From positions 310,001 through 374,000 of the forward strand of contig NZ_JACRSO010000003.1 in assembly GCF_014384745.1 (NCBI RefSeq): 64,000 nucleotides of DNA. Direction: 5' to 3'. How positions within the stretch are numbered: the first letter of the stretch is position 1; every line of letters begins with the position of its first letter. Of the stretch, positions 32,842 to 41,304 are shown piece after piece. Both the position numbers and the translations under genes were made by a program. The notes under the pieces were generated by a model, which saw only the letters and a list, made by a program, of their open reading frames with translations, made no database searches and was not told the DNA's origin. This stretch comes from Luoshenia tenuis (lineage in GTDB: Bacteria > Bacillota > Clostridia > Christensenellales > GCA-900066905).

Positions 32842-33174
32842 TCACCTGTTTTTATCCAGAGTCGCCTTGGTCGCCAAAAGAATATCCGTCATAATGCAGA
32901 TATCCCGCGCCGAACAGTGCTCAAACAATTCGGCGATCCTGTTCAGCGTAACGGGGCTGAGCGGTTGCGCTTTGCCAAAGAGCAGTTCATCCGTGCTGGT
33001 ATGGAGAGCCCTTGATATTTTAGCCAATACGGGAAGACTCAATTTAGTCGAGCCCGTTTCGATATGGCTCATGTGCGTAAGGGAGATATCCACGATCTCG
33101 GCCAGCTTTTCCTGCGTCATGTTTTTGGATTTACGTATATTGCGTATCCGACGGCCTATCTGTATATAATCCAT
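32842..33174 (-). CDS. XRE-family regulator
   Basis: The protein has 110 residues. Its helix-turn-helix spans about 6-62 (RIRNIRKSKNMTQEKLAEI, then SLTHMSHIETGSTKLS). The tail resembles small Clostridial regulators (SPVTLNRIAELFEHCSARDI). It is divergent from the polysaccharide operon with 560 bases between, and so is a candidate regulator of that operon or of the palindromic promoter at 33445. The ribosome site is weak (GCAGG). Confidence 0.85.
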   Translation of the reverse strand: MDYIQIGRRIRNIRKSKNMTQEKLAEIVDISLTHMSHIETGSTKLSLPVLAKISRALHTSTDELLFGKAQPLSPVTLNRIAELFEHCSARDICIMTDILLATKATLDKNR

Positions 33175-33733
33175 TTAAACCTGCCCATCCAATTAATTTA
33201 TACTTGAATTGTAAAGGCGTATATTTTATAATTTAATAACGTGCATAGGCATAAAAATGCCTATGTAATTCATATAATTGCCGGCGGATACGATGCTATG
33301 GGGGATCGCCGGCCAGTAAGTCAGCGCTGAAGCATAAAAAAAGGGTGACGATTGACCTCATAATCAGTGTGGACAAGACCCGATAAGTTAATACGTACTG
33401 TCTGCTATTTCCATGTAAAAGGCTGCCATGGATGTGCAGGTGCGTTGACAGAATACAATTAATATGTATAATTGTGAAGGGTAGATAACTCGTCAAAAAG
33501 TGTTAAAATACGACCGAAGATGTGACTGATTTAAACGATCGAAGGCCGTATGAGCGCTGTAAAACAGTGTGATGACCGGTTTACATCTTTAAGATTTTGC
33601 ACTTCTACAGGGATCGGACCTTCGAGCGCAAAGACAGGAGGGCGAGTGGAAAGCCCGCGAATAAAAGCTTGAGGCATACAAAGAAACGCAGGTCAACTGA
33701 TAGTAGCAAATACATGTGGTTGCCGGGGGTAGT
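33175..33733 (+). other. 559-base non-coding region before the polysaccharide operon
   Basis: No convincing ORF. It holds a promoter-like pair at 33204-33232 (TTGAAT, 17 bases, TATAAT) and a perfect 9-bp inverted repeat at 33244-33265 (CATAGGCAT arms, A4 loop). A GCCGGCG/CGCCGGC stem lies near 33283-33317. A strong promoter at 33445 follows, and then a leader of about 255 bases in which CGAAGG (near 33540) can pair with CCTTCG (near 33620). A long structured leader suggests transcript-level control. Confidence 0.5.
33445..33475 (+). promoter_or_regulatory. Polysaccharide operon promoter with overlapping operator
   Basis: TTGACA (33445-33450), a 16-base spacer and TATAAT (33467-33472). A palindrome with ACAATTA and TAATTGT arms (33455-33475) covers the spacer and -10 box, so a repressor bound there would block transcription. 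Confidence 0.82.
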
Positions 33734-35101
33734 ATGGAACGAAAGAAAAGATTTGGACGTCCCTTGAAAACAGCTTTTTGCGCGCTGATGGCCCTGCTGG
33801 TGGCAGGGCTGTGGGGAGCAACCCCGATAGGGCGGGCGGCGCAACTGCCGGTAAAGCTAACGGGCGTGTATGGAGATGCGGCAGGATTGACCGGACAGCA
33901 GGGGTTGACCCGAGCCAGCACCCTGGATGTGGATACGGGGATGCTGCTTGGCGGCCTGAATGACGAGGCGCAATTTACCCCTACCGGCGGCGCGGTGACC
34001 ATGATGACGGCGGACCTGGTTTTGCAGGAGCACGCGCTGGACGAAGTGGTAGAAATCACCGCCGAGATGCTGTCTGCCGTGCCGGAAAACGCGATGAAGG
34101 CGGGACTAAAAGGCGGGGACAAGGTTACGGTGAAAGACCTGATCGCCACGATGACCCTGACCGGCGCGCAGGACAGCGCGCAGGCGCTGGCGGTTTATGC
34201 GGCGGGAAGCCCGGAAGCCTTTGTGCAAAAGATGAATGCCCGGGCGGACGAGCTGGGGATGATCCACACCCACTATACCAACGCCACGGGTATTTACGAT
34301 GGGGCACAGAAGACCGCCACGCAGGATCTTCTTCGCCTGGCGTATAGCTTATATAAGGAAGAAAAGGCGGGCGATCTGTTCAGTCAGGCCAGTATTCCGC
34401 TGACGGCGACGGGGACCGCCCTGAAGAGCGAGGCTGTAAACCGCGTGGAGATGATGGTAAGCGGCAGCGCGGCTTACGATGAACGGGTAAAGGCGGCCTT
34501 TGGCGCGGGCTCCAGCGCCCAGGAAGGATACAACACCGTGGTGGTAGCCCAGGTGGAGGGCATACAGGTGATCGCCGTGTGCTGTGGAAACGGCAATGGC
34601 GCCCAGGTTTATCCCGCCATCAGCAGCTTGCTAGATACCCTGGGCGAGCAGTACCAGCGCGTGGACCTGGCTGAGCCCATTGCACAGATGCTGGAAGGCG
34701 TAAAAGATGGGGACCGGGAATTGACCGCGCAGATCGAGGGGAATATCTTCGTCAGCGCCGCAAAGGACTGGCAGCCGGAGAGCGGCGCGCTGGCCTATAC
34801 GCTGGTGGACCGGGTAGACCCGCCAGTGGAAAACGCGCTGTACGCCTATGCCGCGGTGACGCTGAGCGGCGAGCCGGTCGCCCGGGTCCCGCTGGCCTAT
34901 GGCAGGGTAACAGAGCCGCTGCCCCCGCAGGCCGAGCAGGACGGCCAGACGGCGGACAGCTTAGCGACCCAGGAGAGTGCGCCGCCCTACCGGCAAAGCC
35001 TGTACGACCGGTACGGATGGATATTCTGGATCGTGGCGAGCGCCGTGCTGGGGGGCGTTGTACTTTTGATCTGCAATATGATCAACAAGCGCATGAAATA
35101 G
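33734..35101 (+). CDS. Catalytically dead D,D-carboxypeptidase-like (DacF-type) membrane protein
   Basis: The protein has 455 residues. A signal/anchor (about 10-35), a peptidase S11-like domain (about 60-300), a C-terminal beta domain (about 310-400) and a final membrane segment (about 430-450) are visible. The fold landmarks of DacF/PBP5 are clear (VTMMTADLVLQ, KVTVKDLIATM, FVQKMNARADELGM, T-x-Y-x-N-x-x-G-I). All three catalytic motifs are lost: SxxK reads as TGGAV, SxN as TGA, and KTG as QEG. It is thus a pseudoenzyme, perhaps a wall-binding or scaffold part of the polysaccharide export site. A GTG 18 bases upstream lacks a ribosome site; 33734 has GGGGG. First gene of the polysaccharide operon. 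Confidence 0.82.
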   Translation: MERKKRFGRPLKTAFCALMALLVAGLWGATPIGRAAQLPVKLTGVYGDAAGLTGQQGLTRASTLDVDTGMLLGGLNDEAQFTPTGGAVTMMTADLVLQEHALDEVVEITAEMLSAVPENAMKAGLKGGDKVTVKDLIATMTLTGAQDSAQALAVYAAGSPEAFVQKMNARADELGMIHTHYTNATGIYDGAQKTATQDLLRLAYSLYKEEKAGDLFSQASIPLTATGTALKSEAVNRVEMMVSGSAAYDERVKAAFGAGSSAQEGYNTVVVAQVEGIQVIAVCCGNGNGAQVYPAISSLLDTLGEQYQRVDLAEPIAQMLEGVKDGDRELTAQIEGNIFVSAAKDWQPESGALAYTLVDRVDPPVENALYAYAAVTLSGEPVARVPLAYGRVTEPLPPQAEQDGQTADSLATQESAPPYRQSLYDRYGWIFWIVASAVLGGVVLLICNMINKRMK

Positions 35102-35132
35102 TGCGCTAAGAGCGCGGAGAGGGAGGGCATTG

Positions 35133-35792
35133 ATGAAGGAGCTTAGCATCAAGGATGTATTTAAATCCATTCTGGGCCATGCCAAATTGATCGTTTTAGT
35201 GGTGTTTGCGGTGGTCGTGGTGACGTCGTTTTATACCTTTAAGATGATGCCGGACGAGTATACGTCGGACACGACGCTGTACGTATTGACCCAGCAAAAC
35301 GAAAATGTGATTTCCAGCAGCGACCTGAGCGCCAGCGCCTTGCTGGTGAACGACTACCGCGAGCTGGTGTTGAGCTACAAGGTGACCAGCGCCGTCGCCC
35401 AGCAGCTGGGGCTGGAGAGCTTGAAGGGCTATGATATCAACGTGACCTCGCTGAGCAACACCCGTTTAATTCAGATCAGCGTGACGGGACGGGAGCCGCA
35501 AATGGCGGCGAACATTGCAAACGGTTTGGCGCAGGTCTTCTCACAATCGGTTACCGACATCATGCGGGTGGATAACGTGTCGGTGATCGACGAGGCGCGG
35601 GTAGCGGAAAAACCATCGGGCCCCGCGCGGGAGCGGACGATTGTTTTGGCGGCGATGGTCACCGCGCTTGTGATGATGCTGATCGCAATCTTGAAAGACG
35701 CACTTAATACCACGCTCAAGACGGCGGCCGATGTGGAGCAGCAGGTCGGCCTATCGGTACTGGCGCAGGTGGCCAGAGTAGACGGTAAATAA
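35133..35792 (+). CDS. Polysaccharide chain-length / kinase-activator protein (Wzz / YveK-like)
   Basis: The protein has 219 residues: a cytosolic start, membrane helix 1 (about 17-37), an extracellular domain with the Wzz pattern (YTSDTTLYV, then NDYRELVLS), a Pro-containing stretch before helix 2 (VAEKPSGPARERT, helix about 172-192) and a short cytosolic tail. In Gram-positive systems this CapA/YveK-type protein activates the BY-kinase encoded by the next gene. The pair with the kinase at 35813 and phosphatase at 36542 is the standard capsule control set. The start is the ATG at 35133 after GGGAGGG. Confidence 0.88.
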   Translation: MKELSIKDVFKSILGHAKLIVLVVFAVVVVTSFYTFKMMPDEYTSDTTLYVLTQQNENVISSSDLSASALLVNDYRELVLSYKVTSAVAQQLGLESLKGYDINVTSLSNTRLIQISVTGREPQMAANIANGLAQVFSQSVTDIMRVDNVSVIDEARVAEKPSGPARERTIVLAAMVTALVMMLIAILKDALNTTLKTAADVEQQVGLSVLAQVARVDGK

Positions 35793-35812
35793 GAAGGGGC
35801 GGTTTTAAACGG

Positions 35813-36517
35813 ATGGACAATTCCTATCAGATATATTTTAACAGCCCGGAACTGCGCGAGGCGATCAAGACCCTGCGGGTCAATATTGAATTTGCCGGTA
35901 TCGACGAGCCCGTCCGCTCGGTGGCGGTGACCAGCGTGGAGGCGGGGGTAGGTAAATCGACCATTGCGCTGAGTTTGGCCATCGCCATGGCGGAGACCGG
36001 GAAGACGACGCTGATCATCGACAACGATTTTCGCAACCCGCAGATCGCCAACCGATTGATGGTCAGGGGCGTATATTCCCTGACGGAGCTGTTCTCCGGC
36101 AAGGTAGACCCGCGGGAGGCTTGCGTGCCCACCAAGGTAAACAACCTTTTCATGCTGGACCTGGGCAGCCGGCGGCTGAATAACCCCATCGAGGTGCTTT
36201 CCTCAGGACGGTATAAGGCGCTGTTGGCAAAAGTCAAGCAGGATTTTGACTTTGTGGTGATCGATACCCCGCCGCTGGGGCTGTTTATCGACGCGGCCAT
36301 CGCCTCTACACAGGTGGACGGGGTACTGATGGTGATCAGTAGCGGAAAATCCACCGCCGCCGAGGTAAAAGAAAGCCTGGCGCAGCTGGAAAAGGCCAAT
36401 GCGCATGTGATCGGCTGCGTGCTGAATAACCTTAAACACAAGCCGGCGGACTATTATGGCTATTACTATGACAAGCGGGGCGACAAAAAGAGAAAGAAGA
36501 TCCGCCGCAAGCAGTAA
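35813..36517 (+). CDS. Bacterial tyrosine kinase (CpsD/CapB/YveL type)
   Basis: The protein has 234 residues. Walker A reads SVEAGVGKST (about 40-49), Walker A' LIIDNDFRNP (about 70-79) with the Asp residues needed for BY-kinase activity, and Walker B FVVIDTPP. A C-terminal cluster of tyrosines (ADYYGYYYDKR, about 215-225) would be the autophosphorylation tail, followed by a Lys/Arg-rich end. It controls polymerisation and export of the polysaccharide together with the Wzz-like protein. The start is weakly supported (GGGGCGG). Confidence 0.9.
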   Translation: MDNSYQIYFNSPELREAIKTLRVNIEFAGIDEPVRSVAVTSVEAGVGKSTIALSLAIAMAETGKTTLIIDNDFRNPQIANRLMVRGVYSLTELFSGKVDPREACVPTKVNNLFMLDLGSRRLNNPIEVLSSGRYKALLAKVKQDFDFVVIDTPPLGLFIDAAIASTQVDGVLMVISSGKSTAAEVKESLAQLEKANAHVIGCVLNNLKHKPADYYGYYYDKRGDKKRKKIRRKQ

Positions 36518-36541
36518 GGCGGCTTTGAAACGGGAGAGAAG

Positions 36542-37222
36542 ATGCTGGATTTGCACTGCCATATCATTCCGGGCGTGGACGATGGCGCGCGGGACCTGGA
36601 CGAGGCACGGGCCATGCTGGATTGCGCCAATGCGCTGGGGGTAACCCATATCGTGGCGACGCCCCACGTGAAGCGGGCGGACGCGGACTTTGAGGCCGTG
36701 GCCGCGGGGATGGAAAAGATCAGGCCCTATGCGCGGGAGCTGGGCATCACCCTTTTGCAAGGGTATGAGTTTAACATCCGGGCCCTGGAACAGGGGGATT
36801 TCGGCCTGGCCAGGCGCTGCTGCATTGAGGGGAGCGAGGTTTTGCTGACGGAATTCCCCTTTGACGACTGGCCGGCCAACTGGGAGGACATCGTCTATGC
36901 GCTGCAGGCCCAGGGGCTGACCCTGGTCATCGCCCATCCGGAGCGCTACCTGCCCCTGCAGCGAAGGGGCGATATGCTGCAAAGATTGATCGATATGAAC
37001 TGCCTTTTTCAGGTCAACGCCAGCGCCTTCAAAAAGAGATTTGGGCCCAAGCGCGAGATACTGCGCAGGCTGCGCGGCGTGGACAAGCTGCACTTTATCG
37101 CTTCGGACGCCCACAGCCCGGAGGATTATGCGCTGCTGGAAAAGGCGTATTACCTTGTTGGAAAAGGGAAGGTCACGCCGCAGTTTCTGGAATGGGAACG
37201 GTTAGAAACGCTATGGCGCTGA
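36542..37222 (+). CDS. PHP-type tyrosine-protein phosphatase (CpsB/YwqE)
   Basis: The protein has 226 residues. Metal-site motifs of the PHP family are complete: MLDLHCHIIPGVDDGA at the start, ATPHV near 40, GYEFNI, IAHPERY near 138 and ASDAHS near 184. It removes phosphate from the tyrosine tail of the BY-kinase encoded just upstream. 24 bases separate the genes; the ribosome site is GGGAGA. Confidence 0.92.
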   Translation: MLDLHCHIIPGVDDGARDLDEARAMLDCANALGVTHIVATPHVKRADADFEAVAAGMEKIRPYARELGITLLQGYEFNIRALEQGDFGLARRCCIEGSEVLLTEFPFDDWPANWEDIVYALQAQGLTLVIAHPERYLPLQRRGDMLQRLIDMNCLFQVNASAFKKRFGPKREILRRLRGVDKLHFIASDAHSPEDYALLEKAYYLVGKGKVTPQFLEWERLETLWR

Positions 37223-37247
37223 ATCGTTGATGATAAGGGATAAATAA

Positions 37248-39188
37248 ATGGAGAGATTGCAAGTGAGGGATATGAAAAAAACGGCGCCACAAAGGCGGGC
37301 GGCTACAAAAAAGCTATTGCTGGTGTTAGGGGATATGCTGCTGGTATTGGCTGCCCTGGGGATTGCCCTGGTGCTGCACTTTGACGGGCGCATCCCTCCG
37401 GCGCAGCTGGAGCTTTGGCTGGCGTATGTGCTGACGAACCTGTTTGCCTATCTGGCGATGCTGCTCTCCATGCGCATGTATAACATCATGTGGCAGCTGG
37501 CGGGCTCAAAGGAGCTGCTGAAAATGGTTTGCTTTATGGGCGCAGGCGGGCTTTTGACCCTTGCGATGAACGTGATCTTTGCGGCAGGGCTATCCAATTC
37601 TGTACTGATCCTCACCTGTATGTGCGCGGTCGCGCTGATCGGCTGCATGCGTCTGATCCTGCGCGTTCTATACAAATTGCGCCGCCAAGGACGCAGTGAA
37701 GCTGCAAGAGGCGCAAATGCAGATGAAGAATCCAGACAGGCGCACCCCGTACTGATCGTGGGCGCGGGAGAGGCGGGGCGGTACTGCATCAGCATGTTCC
37801 ACGAGGGCAGCCTGCTCAAAGGCATGCCGGTGGCCTGCGTGGATGACGACCCCGCCAAGTGGGGCATGCGCCTGCAGGGCGTACCGGTGCGGGGAAAGCT
37901 CAATGAGATTCCCCAGATCGTAGCGCGCTACCACATCCGTGAGATCATTATCGCCATCCCCTCACTGGATAAGGCGCGGATGCAGCAGATCGTCACCCTG
38001 TGCAGCGATACCCGATGTCAGGTGCGCATTTTGTACCTGGCGCAGGACCTGGACGCCCGCAGCCAGCGGGCCACGCCCCGGCTGCGCAACATCGATATTG
38101 CGGACTTTTTGGCCCGCAAAGAGGTGGATATCGACGTTGAACCCATCAGCGATTACCTGAAGGATCAAACCATCCTGGTCACGGGCGGGGGCGGCTCCAT
38201 CGGCTCGGAGCTGTGCCGGCAGATCATGCGCTTTGCGCCCAAGCTGCTGCTGATCTTCGATATATACGAGAACCACGCCTATGAGCTGGAATGCGAACTG
38301 CGCCAGAAATATGGGGAAGACTGCCGTACCGTCGTGCTGGTAGGCTCGGTGCGGGACCGGAAGCGGCTGGACGAGGTGATGGCCCGGTACCGCCCGCAGG
38401 TGGTGTTCCACGCGGCGGCCCACAAACACGTGCCGCTGATGGAGATCAGCCCAGCGGAGGCGGTGAAGAACAACGTCGCGGGCACCAAAAACCTGATCGA
38501 ATCGGCGGACGCTCACGGGGTCAAGCGCTTTGTGTTGCTCTCCAGCGACAAGGCGGTAAAGCCGGCCAACGTGATGGGCGCCACCAAGCGGATCTGCGAG
38601 ATGATCGTACAGACCTATGCGCTACGGACGCAGATGAAGTGCATGGTGGTGCGCTTTGGCAACGTACTGGGCTCGCGGGGCAGCGTGATCCCGCTGTTTG
38701 AAGAGCAGATCGCTTCCGGCGGGCCGGTGACCATTACAGACCCCGAGATCACCCGGTATTTTATGACCATCCCCGAGGCGGCCCAACTGGTGCTGCAGGC
38801 GGGCGGCATTGCCGAGAACGGCGCGATCTTCGTGCTGGATATGGGCGAGCCGGTAAAGATACTGGACTTGGCGCACATGCTGATCCGCTACCATGGCTTA
38901 GAACCTGAAAAGGATATCCCCATCAAGATCATCGGCCTGCGGCCGGGGGAAAAGATGCACGAGGAATTGATGAATCCCTTTGAAAAGGCGCAGATGCACC
39001 GCACGGAAAAGGAGACCATCATGGTGGCGCCGCCGTATGAGATCGAGGTGCTGGCGTTTAACAGAAAACTCAACGACCTGATCGCCACTGCGCAGACGGA
39101 ACCGGACGCGGTATCAGAGCTGATATTTGAACTTACGGGAACGAAACAAAGCCGGATGGAGGTCTACCGGCAGACCATGGCCAATTAA
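37248..39188 (+). CDS. Membrane nucleotide-sugar 4,6-dehydratase (PglF/CapD/WbpM family)
   Basis: The protein has 646 residues: four membrane helices in the first ~140, a Rossmann-like domain (VLIVGAGEAGRY near 166) and an SDR domain from about 305 (TILVTGGGGSIGSELC). In this family the catalytic Tyr is replaced by Met, and here MGATK preceded by LSSDKA is seen. It removes water from C4/C6 of UDP-GlcNAc to make a 4-keto-6-deoxy sugar, which the aminotransferase encoded next would aminate. ATG 37248 is used; ATG 37272, with GAGGG 3 bases before, is a possible alternative. Base composition up to its end is GC-rich and then drops. Confidence 0.9.
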   Translation: MERLQVRDMKKTAPQRRAATKKLLLVLGDMLLVLAALGIALVLHFDGRIPPAQLELWLAYVLTNLFAYLAMLLSMRMYNIMWQLAGSKELLKMVCFMGAGGLLTLAMNVIFAAGLSNSVLILTCMCAVALIGCMRLILRVLYKLRRQGRSEAARGANADEESRQAHPVLIVGAGEAGRYCISMFHEGSLLKGMPVACVDDDPAKWGMRLQGVPVRGKLNEIPQIVARYHIREIIIAIPSLDKARMQQIVTLCSDTRCQVRILYLAQDLDARSQRATPRLRNIDIADFLARKEVDIDVEPISDYLKDQTILVTGGGGSIGSELCRQIMRFAPKLLLIFDIYENHAYELECELRQKYGEDCRTVVLVGSVRDRKRLDEVMARYRPQVVFHAAAHKHVPLMEISPAEAVKNNVAGTKNLIESADAHGVKRFVLLSSDKAVKPANVMGATKRICEMIVQTYALRTQMKCMVVRFGNVLGSRGSVIPLFEEQIASGGPVTITDPEITRYFMTIPEAAQLVLQAGGIAENGAIFVLDMGEPVKILDLAHMLIRYHGLEPEKDIPIKIIGLRPGEKMHEELMNPFEKAQMHRTEKETIMVAPPYEIEVLAFNRKLNDLIATAQTEPDAVSELIFELTGTKQSRMEVYRQTMAN

Positions 39189-39220
39189 TGGACTGACCAG
39201 TGAGAAAAGAGGGCGAATGC

Positions 39221-40345
39221 GTGGAAAAGCGGATCTATCTCTCCTCGCCGACGATGCACGGCGAAGAAATGGAATATATAAAAGAAGCATTTGAAACCAA
39301 TTGGATCGCCCCGTTGGGGAAAAATGTGGATGCTTTTGAAGCGGAGCTGGCTCAATATCTCGGAGGAGGGCATGCAGCGGCGCTCTCTTCGGGTACGGCA
39401 GGTCTGCATTTGGCAGTGAAGTTAACCGGTGTTACGCCGGGAGATATCGTTTTGTGCAGTGATTTTACCTTTGCAGCTTCCGTCAATCCTGTATGTTATG
39501 AAAAGGGCGTTCCGGTTTTTATCGAGTCGGAAAGAGAAACCTGGAACATGGACCCGCGGGCGCTGGAGATAGCGTTTGAAAAATACAGAGGGGAGCGTAA
39601 ACCGCGTGCGGTCATCGTGGCGAATCTGTATGGAACGCCCGCTAAGCTGGATGAGATCGCACAGATCTGTGCGCATTATAAAACGCCTCTGATCGAAGAT
39701 GCGGCGGAAAGCCTGTCTGCTACCTATAAAGGAAGGCAGACCGGTACTTTTGGACAATATAATGTGTTTTCTTTTAATGGCAATAAGATCATTACCTCTT
39801 CAGGAGGCGGGATGCTGGTTTCCCCGGATGAGCAGGCCATTGCCAAGGCGCGCTTTTGGGCAACGCAATCCAGAGATCCGGCGCCACATTACCAGCATTC
39901 AGAGTTGGGATATAACTATCGCATGAGCAATGTGGTAGCGGGGATTGGCCGAGGACAGCTGAAGCATTTGGAAGAGCACCGGGCAGCGAAGGAAAAAATA
40001 TTTGAGCGTTATCAAAAGGGACTTAAAGACCTGCCATTGACGATGAATCCTAGCTTGAGTTGCTCGGAGCCTAACTATTGGCTCAGCTGTATTTTGTTAA
40101 ATCAGGATTGTAATGTATCGCCAATTGCGTTAATGGATAGGCTGGCCGATGAAAATATTGAAGCCCGACCGATTTGGAAACCGATGCATTTGCAGCCATT
40201 GTATGCGCACAGCGATTACATCTCTATAGGAGATGAGGTGGGCAGCGATGTGTTCTCTCGAGGCCTGTGCCTCCCCAGCGACATTAAGATGACACAGGAG
40301 GAACAGGAAAAGATCATGGAGATCATAAGGGGAATGTTGCGGTGA
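39221..40345 (+). CDS. DegT/DnrJ/EryC1/StrS-type sugar aminotransferase (PglE-like)
   Basis: The protein has 374 residues. It has the PLP-enzyme layout: SSGTAGLHLAVK near 62, DFTFAAS, EDAAES with the cofactor-binding Asp, and FSFNGNKIITSSGGG with the Schiff-base Lys (about 185). Placed after a 4,6-dehydratase, it probably aminates the C4 keto group to give a UDP-4-amino-4,6-dideoxy sugar. An upstream GTG at 39200 has no ribosome site, while GAGGG lies 8 bases before GTG 39221, which starts the usual MEKRIYLSSP segment. From here on the DNA is more AT-rich. Confidence 0.88.
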   Translation: MEKRIYLSSPTMHGEEMEYIKEAFETNWIAPLGKNVDAFEAELAQYLGGGHAAALSSGTAGLHLAVKLTGVTPGDIVLCSDFTFAASVNPVCYEKGVPVFIESERETWNMDPRALEIAFEKYRGERKPRAVIVANLYGTPAKLDEIAQICAHYKTPLIEDAAESLSATYKGRQTGTFGQYNVFSFNGNKIITSSGGGMLVSPDEQAIAKARFWATQSRDPAPHYQHSELGYNYRMSNVVAGIGRGQLKHLEEHRAAKEKIFERYQKGLKDLPLTMNPSLSCSEPNYWLSCILLNQDCNVSPIALMDRLADENIEARPIWKPMHLQPLYAHSDYISIGDEVGSDVFSRGLCLPSDIKMTQEEQEKIMEIIRGMLR

Positions 40346-40517
40346 AAACAGGGGCAGAGGGGGCTGTTAGGACGAATCGGAGCAGCTTTTAACTGAGGGT
40401 ATATGAGCTTTATAGGAGCTGGCCATATAGATGAAGGACGGTCAGGGCAGTTTCCTGAATATATGCTGTATATGCTGTTGCCCAGCATGATTTGCCGTTT
40501 TCTGAGGGGGGATGAAG

Positions 40518-41297
40518 ATGGGACATAAAAAGGGAGTTTATGAAAAGTATATTAAACGGCCGCAGGATTTTTGCGTCGCGCTTGCCGCGATCATTGTCCT
40601 GTCCCCGATTTTACTGATTACGGCATTGCTGGTACGTATTAAATTGGGTTCGCCGGTAATTTTCAAGCAAAAAAGACCTGGATTAAACGAAAAAATATTT
40701 ACACTGTACAAATTCCGCACAATGCTGGATGCATTAGATAAAAATGGACAACCGCTGCCCGATGGAGAAAGACTGACCTCTTTTGGCAAAAAGCTGCGGA
40801 TGACTAGCTTGGATGAATTGCCAGAGCTGTGGAATATTTTAAAAGGTGATATGAGCCTGGTAGGTCCGCGGCCCCAGCTGGTATGGGACATGGTTTTTAT
40901 GAGTGAACGCCAAAGGCAGAGACACAACGTGCGCCCAGGATTGACCGGGCTGGCCCAGGTCAGTGGGCGCAATGGGATTACCTGGGAAGAAAGGTTGGAA
41001 TATGATTTGGCCTATATCCAGACACTGAGTTTGGGACAAGATATAAAAATTCTTTTGCGCACAGCAGCGCAGATCCTGTCTTTCTCAGGTGAAGGCGTTA
41101 ACACAGAGGGGATGGATACGGCGGAGGACTTAGGGGACTACCTATTGCGTACGTGCCAGATCGACAGGAAGGCCTATTTCGCTGGGCAGCGTGATGCATT
41201 GCAACTGATAATAGATGAACAAGAGAGCGGTTCTCACAGCGACGAGTTGATACCCAAAACCGGTGTGGATGCAGATAACGTTATACGGAAGGGTTAA
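40518..41297 (+). CDS. Initiating sugar-phosphate transferase (PglC/WbaP C-terminal type)
   Basis: The protein has 259 residues. One re-entrant membrane helix (about 15-40) is followed by the polyprenyl-phosphate glycosyl-1-phosphate transferase core: KRPGLNEKIFTLYKFRTM, LRMTSLDELPELWNILKGDMSLVGPRPQ and RPGLTGLAQVSGRN. It loads the first sugar onto undecaprenyl phosphate. The core ends near 185 and about 70 extra residues of unknown role follow. ATG 40512 touches the ribosome site GGGGGG, so ATG 40518 is preferred. The 172 bases before it hold no gene. Confidence 0.9.
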   Translation: MGHKKGVYEKYIKRPQDFCVALAAIIVLSPILLITALLVRIKLGSPVIFKQKRPGLNEKIFTLYKFRTMLDALDKNGQPLPDGERLTSFGKKLRMTSLDELPELWNILKGDMSLVGPRPQLVWDMVFMSERQRQRHNVRPGLTGLAQVSGRNGITWEERLEYDLAYIQTLSLGQDIKILLRTAAQILSFSGEGVNTEGMDTAEDLGDYLLRTCQIDRKAYFAGQRDALQLIIDEQESGSHSDELIPKTGVDADNVIRKG

Positions 41298-41304
41298 GGG
41301 ATAA

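Noticed and set aside
16921..33000. Search for attachment-site duplication of the tRNA-Ala 3' end and for an integrase
   Set aside because: No second copy of the tRNA 3' end and no integrase or recombinase frame was found, so integration at the tRNA is not supported in this window.
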